From Actinomycetes bacterium (GTDB lineage Bacteria; Actinomycetota; Actinomycetes; S36-B12; GCA-2699445): 7,111 nt of DNA. The translations under genes were made by a program, and so were the position numbers. Below, in pieces: positions 6,243-7,111 of the stretch. How positions within the stretch are numbered: the stretch's first letter is position 1; the number at the start of each line of letters is the position of its first letter. The DNA is taken from contig JAHZKU010000137.1 of NCBI GenBank assembly GCA_022600255.1, forward strand, positions 1 through 7,111, given 5' to 3'. Below the pieces are notes generated by a model. The model did not search any database and was not told the origin of the DNA. It was given only the letters and a program-made list of their open reading frames with translations.

Positions 6243-7111
6243 CTAGTCGATGCGCGCTGCGAGGGCGCCCGCTTTGCGCCCAGAAACCTCATCCAGCGAC
6301 TTGCCAGCCGGCTCGATCTGATAGACGAGTGTCACCAGGAAGCCGAGCAAACAAACCACCGCCAGCCCAGCGAGGAGCATCCACTCATCAACGACACCCA
6401 GGATGACCGGGAAGAGGAAAACCCCAAGGGCGGCGCCCAGTTTTGCCATTCCGGCGGCAAACCCATGCCCGGCGGCACGAATCTCCGAGGGAAATACCTC
6501 AGCCGGCAGCGCATAGGTGGTGGCGTTCGGGCCAGCATTCATGAAGAAGTTGAAGATGGCGAATCCCGCGAACACCATCAACAGGTGTTCTGAACTACCA
6601 CCACGCAGTGCTGACGCCAGAGCCAGAATCGTTAGCCCGACCGCCATCAGGACAAAGCCGCCAAGCTGGAGCCGCACTCGGCCCAACTTCTCGATCAAGA
6701 AGATCGCAGCAACGAAGCCAAGGACCAAGAAGATGTCCAACAGCGCGGTGCCCTCTGTGGCGGCAATATCGTCGGCAATACCGGAACTGTTGGGTCCGGC
6801 CAGGGCCATCGCTGCGAGCAGGGTCGGCGTGAATATCCCGACTCCGTAGACAGCGATATCCATGAGAAACCAGGGCGCGGCTGTGAAGATCGTGCGGCGC
6901 CGCATGTCTTTGCGGAACAGTGCGGGCTGAATAAATGCCTTCAGCCCCTATGGTGCTCGCTGCGTGCCCCTGCGGTCTTTCCGCTTTACCTCCACTTGCA
7001 TCCCGGTCAGCCGTTCCGCGACGGCGATCGCCTCGGCTTCCTGCCCGTTCTCCGCCAGCCATCGTGGGCTTTCGGGCACCTTGCGTCGCAGAAAGATGAT
7101 CACGAGCGCCG
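6243..7111 (-). pseudogene. MFS transporter (sugar-porter type), partial, with in-frame TAG
   Basis: The - strand frame enters at the window edge with ALVIIFLRRKVPESPRWLAENG, the end of TM6 and the PESPRWL motif of sugar porters. It then runs through the central loop to TAG at 6950-6948. In the same frame it resumes with GLKAFIQPALFRKDM and continues with TM7 to TM12 up to TAG at 6245-6243. The second part contains FLMDIAVYGVGIFTP, a shortened IEKLGR loop motif and PAEVFPSEIRAAGHG, which also occurs in phosphate/H+ type MFS carriers. The substrate is unknown. Both parts belong to one protein, and only the amber codon separates them. The codon is one C-to-T change from CAG (Gln). A restart at ATG 6905 would give a 220-residue six-helix fragment, but no good RBS precedes it. 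The options are a nonsense pseudogene, a sequence error, or readthrough. The N-terminal half lies outside the window. Confidence 0.8.

Noticed and set aside
6595..7062. A - strand frame suggesting that the MFS gene continues in another frame after a frameshift
   Set aside because: Translation of the frame matching TM7-TM12 upstream gives PESPRWL directly, so the two halves are in one frame split by TAG. The other frame is low-complexity Arg/Gly/His sequence.

Overview
The window looks like chromosomal DNA of an actinobacterium. Base composition is moderately GC-rich (judged by eye), Shine-Dalgarno sites are purine-rich, and the proteins resemble actinobacterial families: a GH15 enzyme like the mycobacterial trehalase group, a secreted lysozyme-fold wall enzyme with a Pro/Ser/Thr/Lys tail, a P2-like cation ATPase and a sugar-porter-type MFS carrier. 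The assignment rests on protein style only. No rRNA, tRNA, CRISPR array, insertion sequence or phage gene was seen.

Layout: (1) Bases 1-43 hold the last 13 codons of an unidentified + strand gene, whose TGA overlaps the ATG of the next gene. (2) 43-1833 is a complete GH15 glycosidase with both catalytic glutamates. Its stop codon is flanked by a strong stem-loop. (3) 1834-2080 is a 247-base non-coding gap with two stem-loops and a perfect 13-base palindrome just before a good ribosome binding site. (4) 2081-3106 encodes an exported transglycosylase/lysozyme-like protein. (5) 3107-3366 is a 260-base non-coding gap with repeated GGGTCCC/GGACCTAC motifs next to the following start. (6) 3367-6135 is a complete 922-residue P-type ATPase. 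(7) 6136-6242 is a highly structured convergent intergenic region, probably a two-way terminator. (8) 6243-7111, on the - strand, is the C-terminal part of an MFS transporter whose reading frame is interrupted by an in-frame TAG in the central loop.

The genes do not form one obvious pathway. GH15 is translationally linked to the gene before it. The wall enzyme and the ATPase each have their own leader and are probably separate transcription units. The MFS gene converges on them. Shared themes are glucan or trehalose breakdown, wall remodelling, ion transport and solute uptake, but a joint function is not shown.

The most notable observations are as follows. The ATPase keeps all catalytic motifs but lacks the acidic residues that bind Ca2+ in M4, M5 and M6 of SERCA-like pumps, and it has an altered hinge motif (TGDAVNDAA). 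The MFS gene carries an amber codon one transition away from Gln. All four gene ends fully visible in the window use TAG. I found no convincing evidence of a wholly new multi-gene system.
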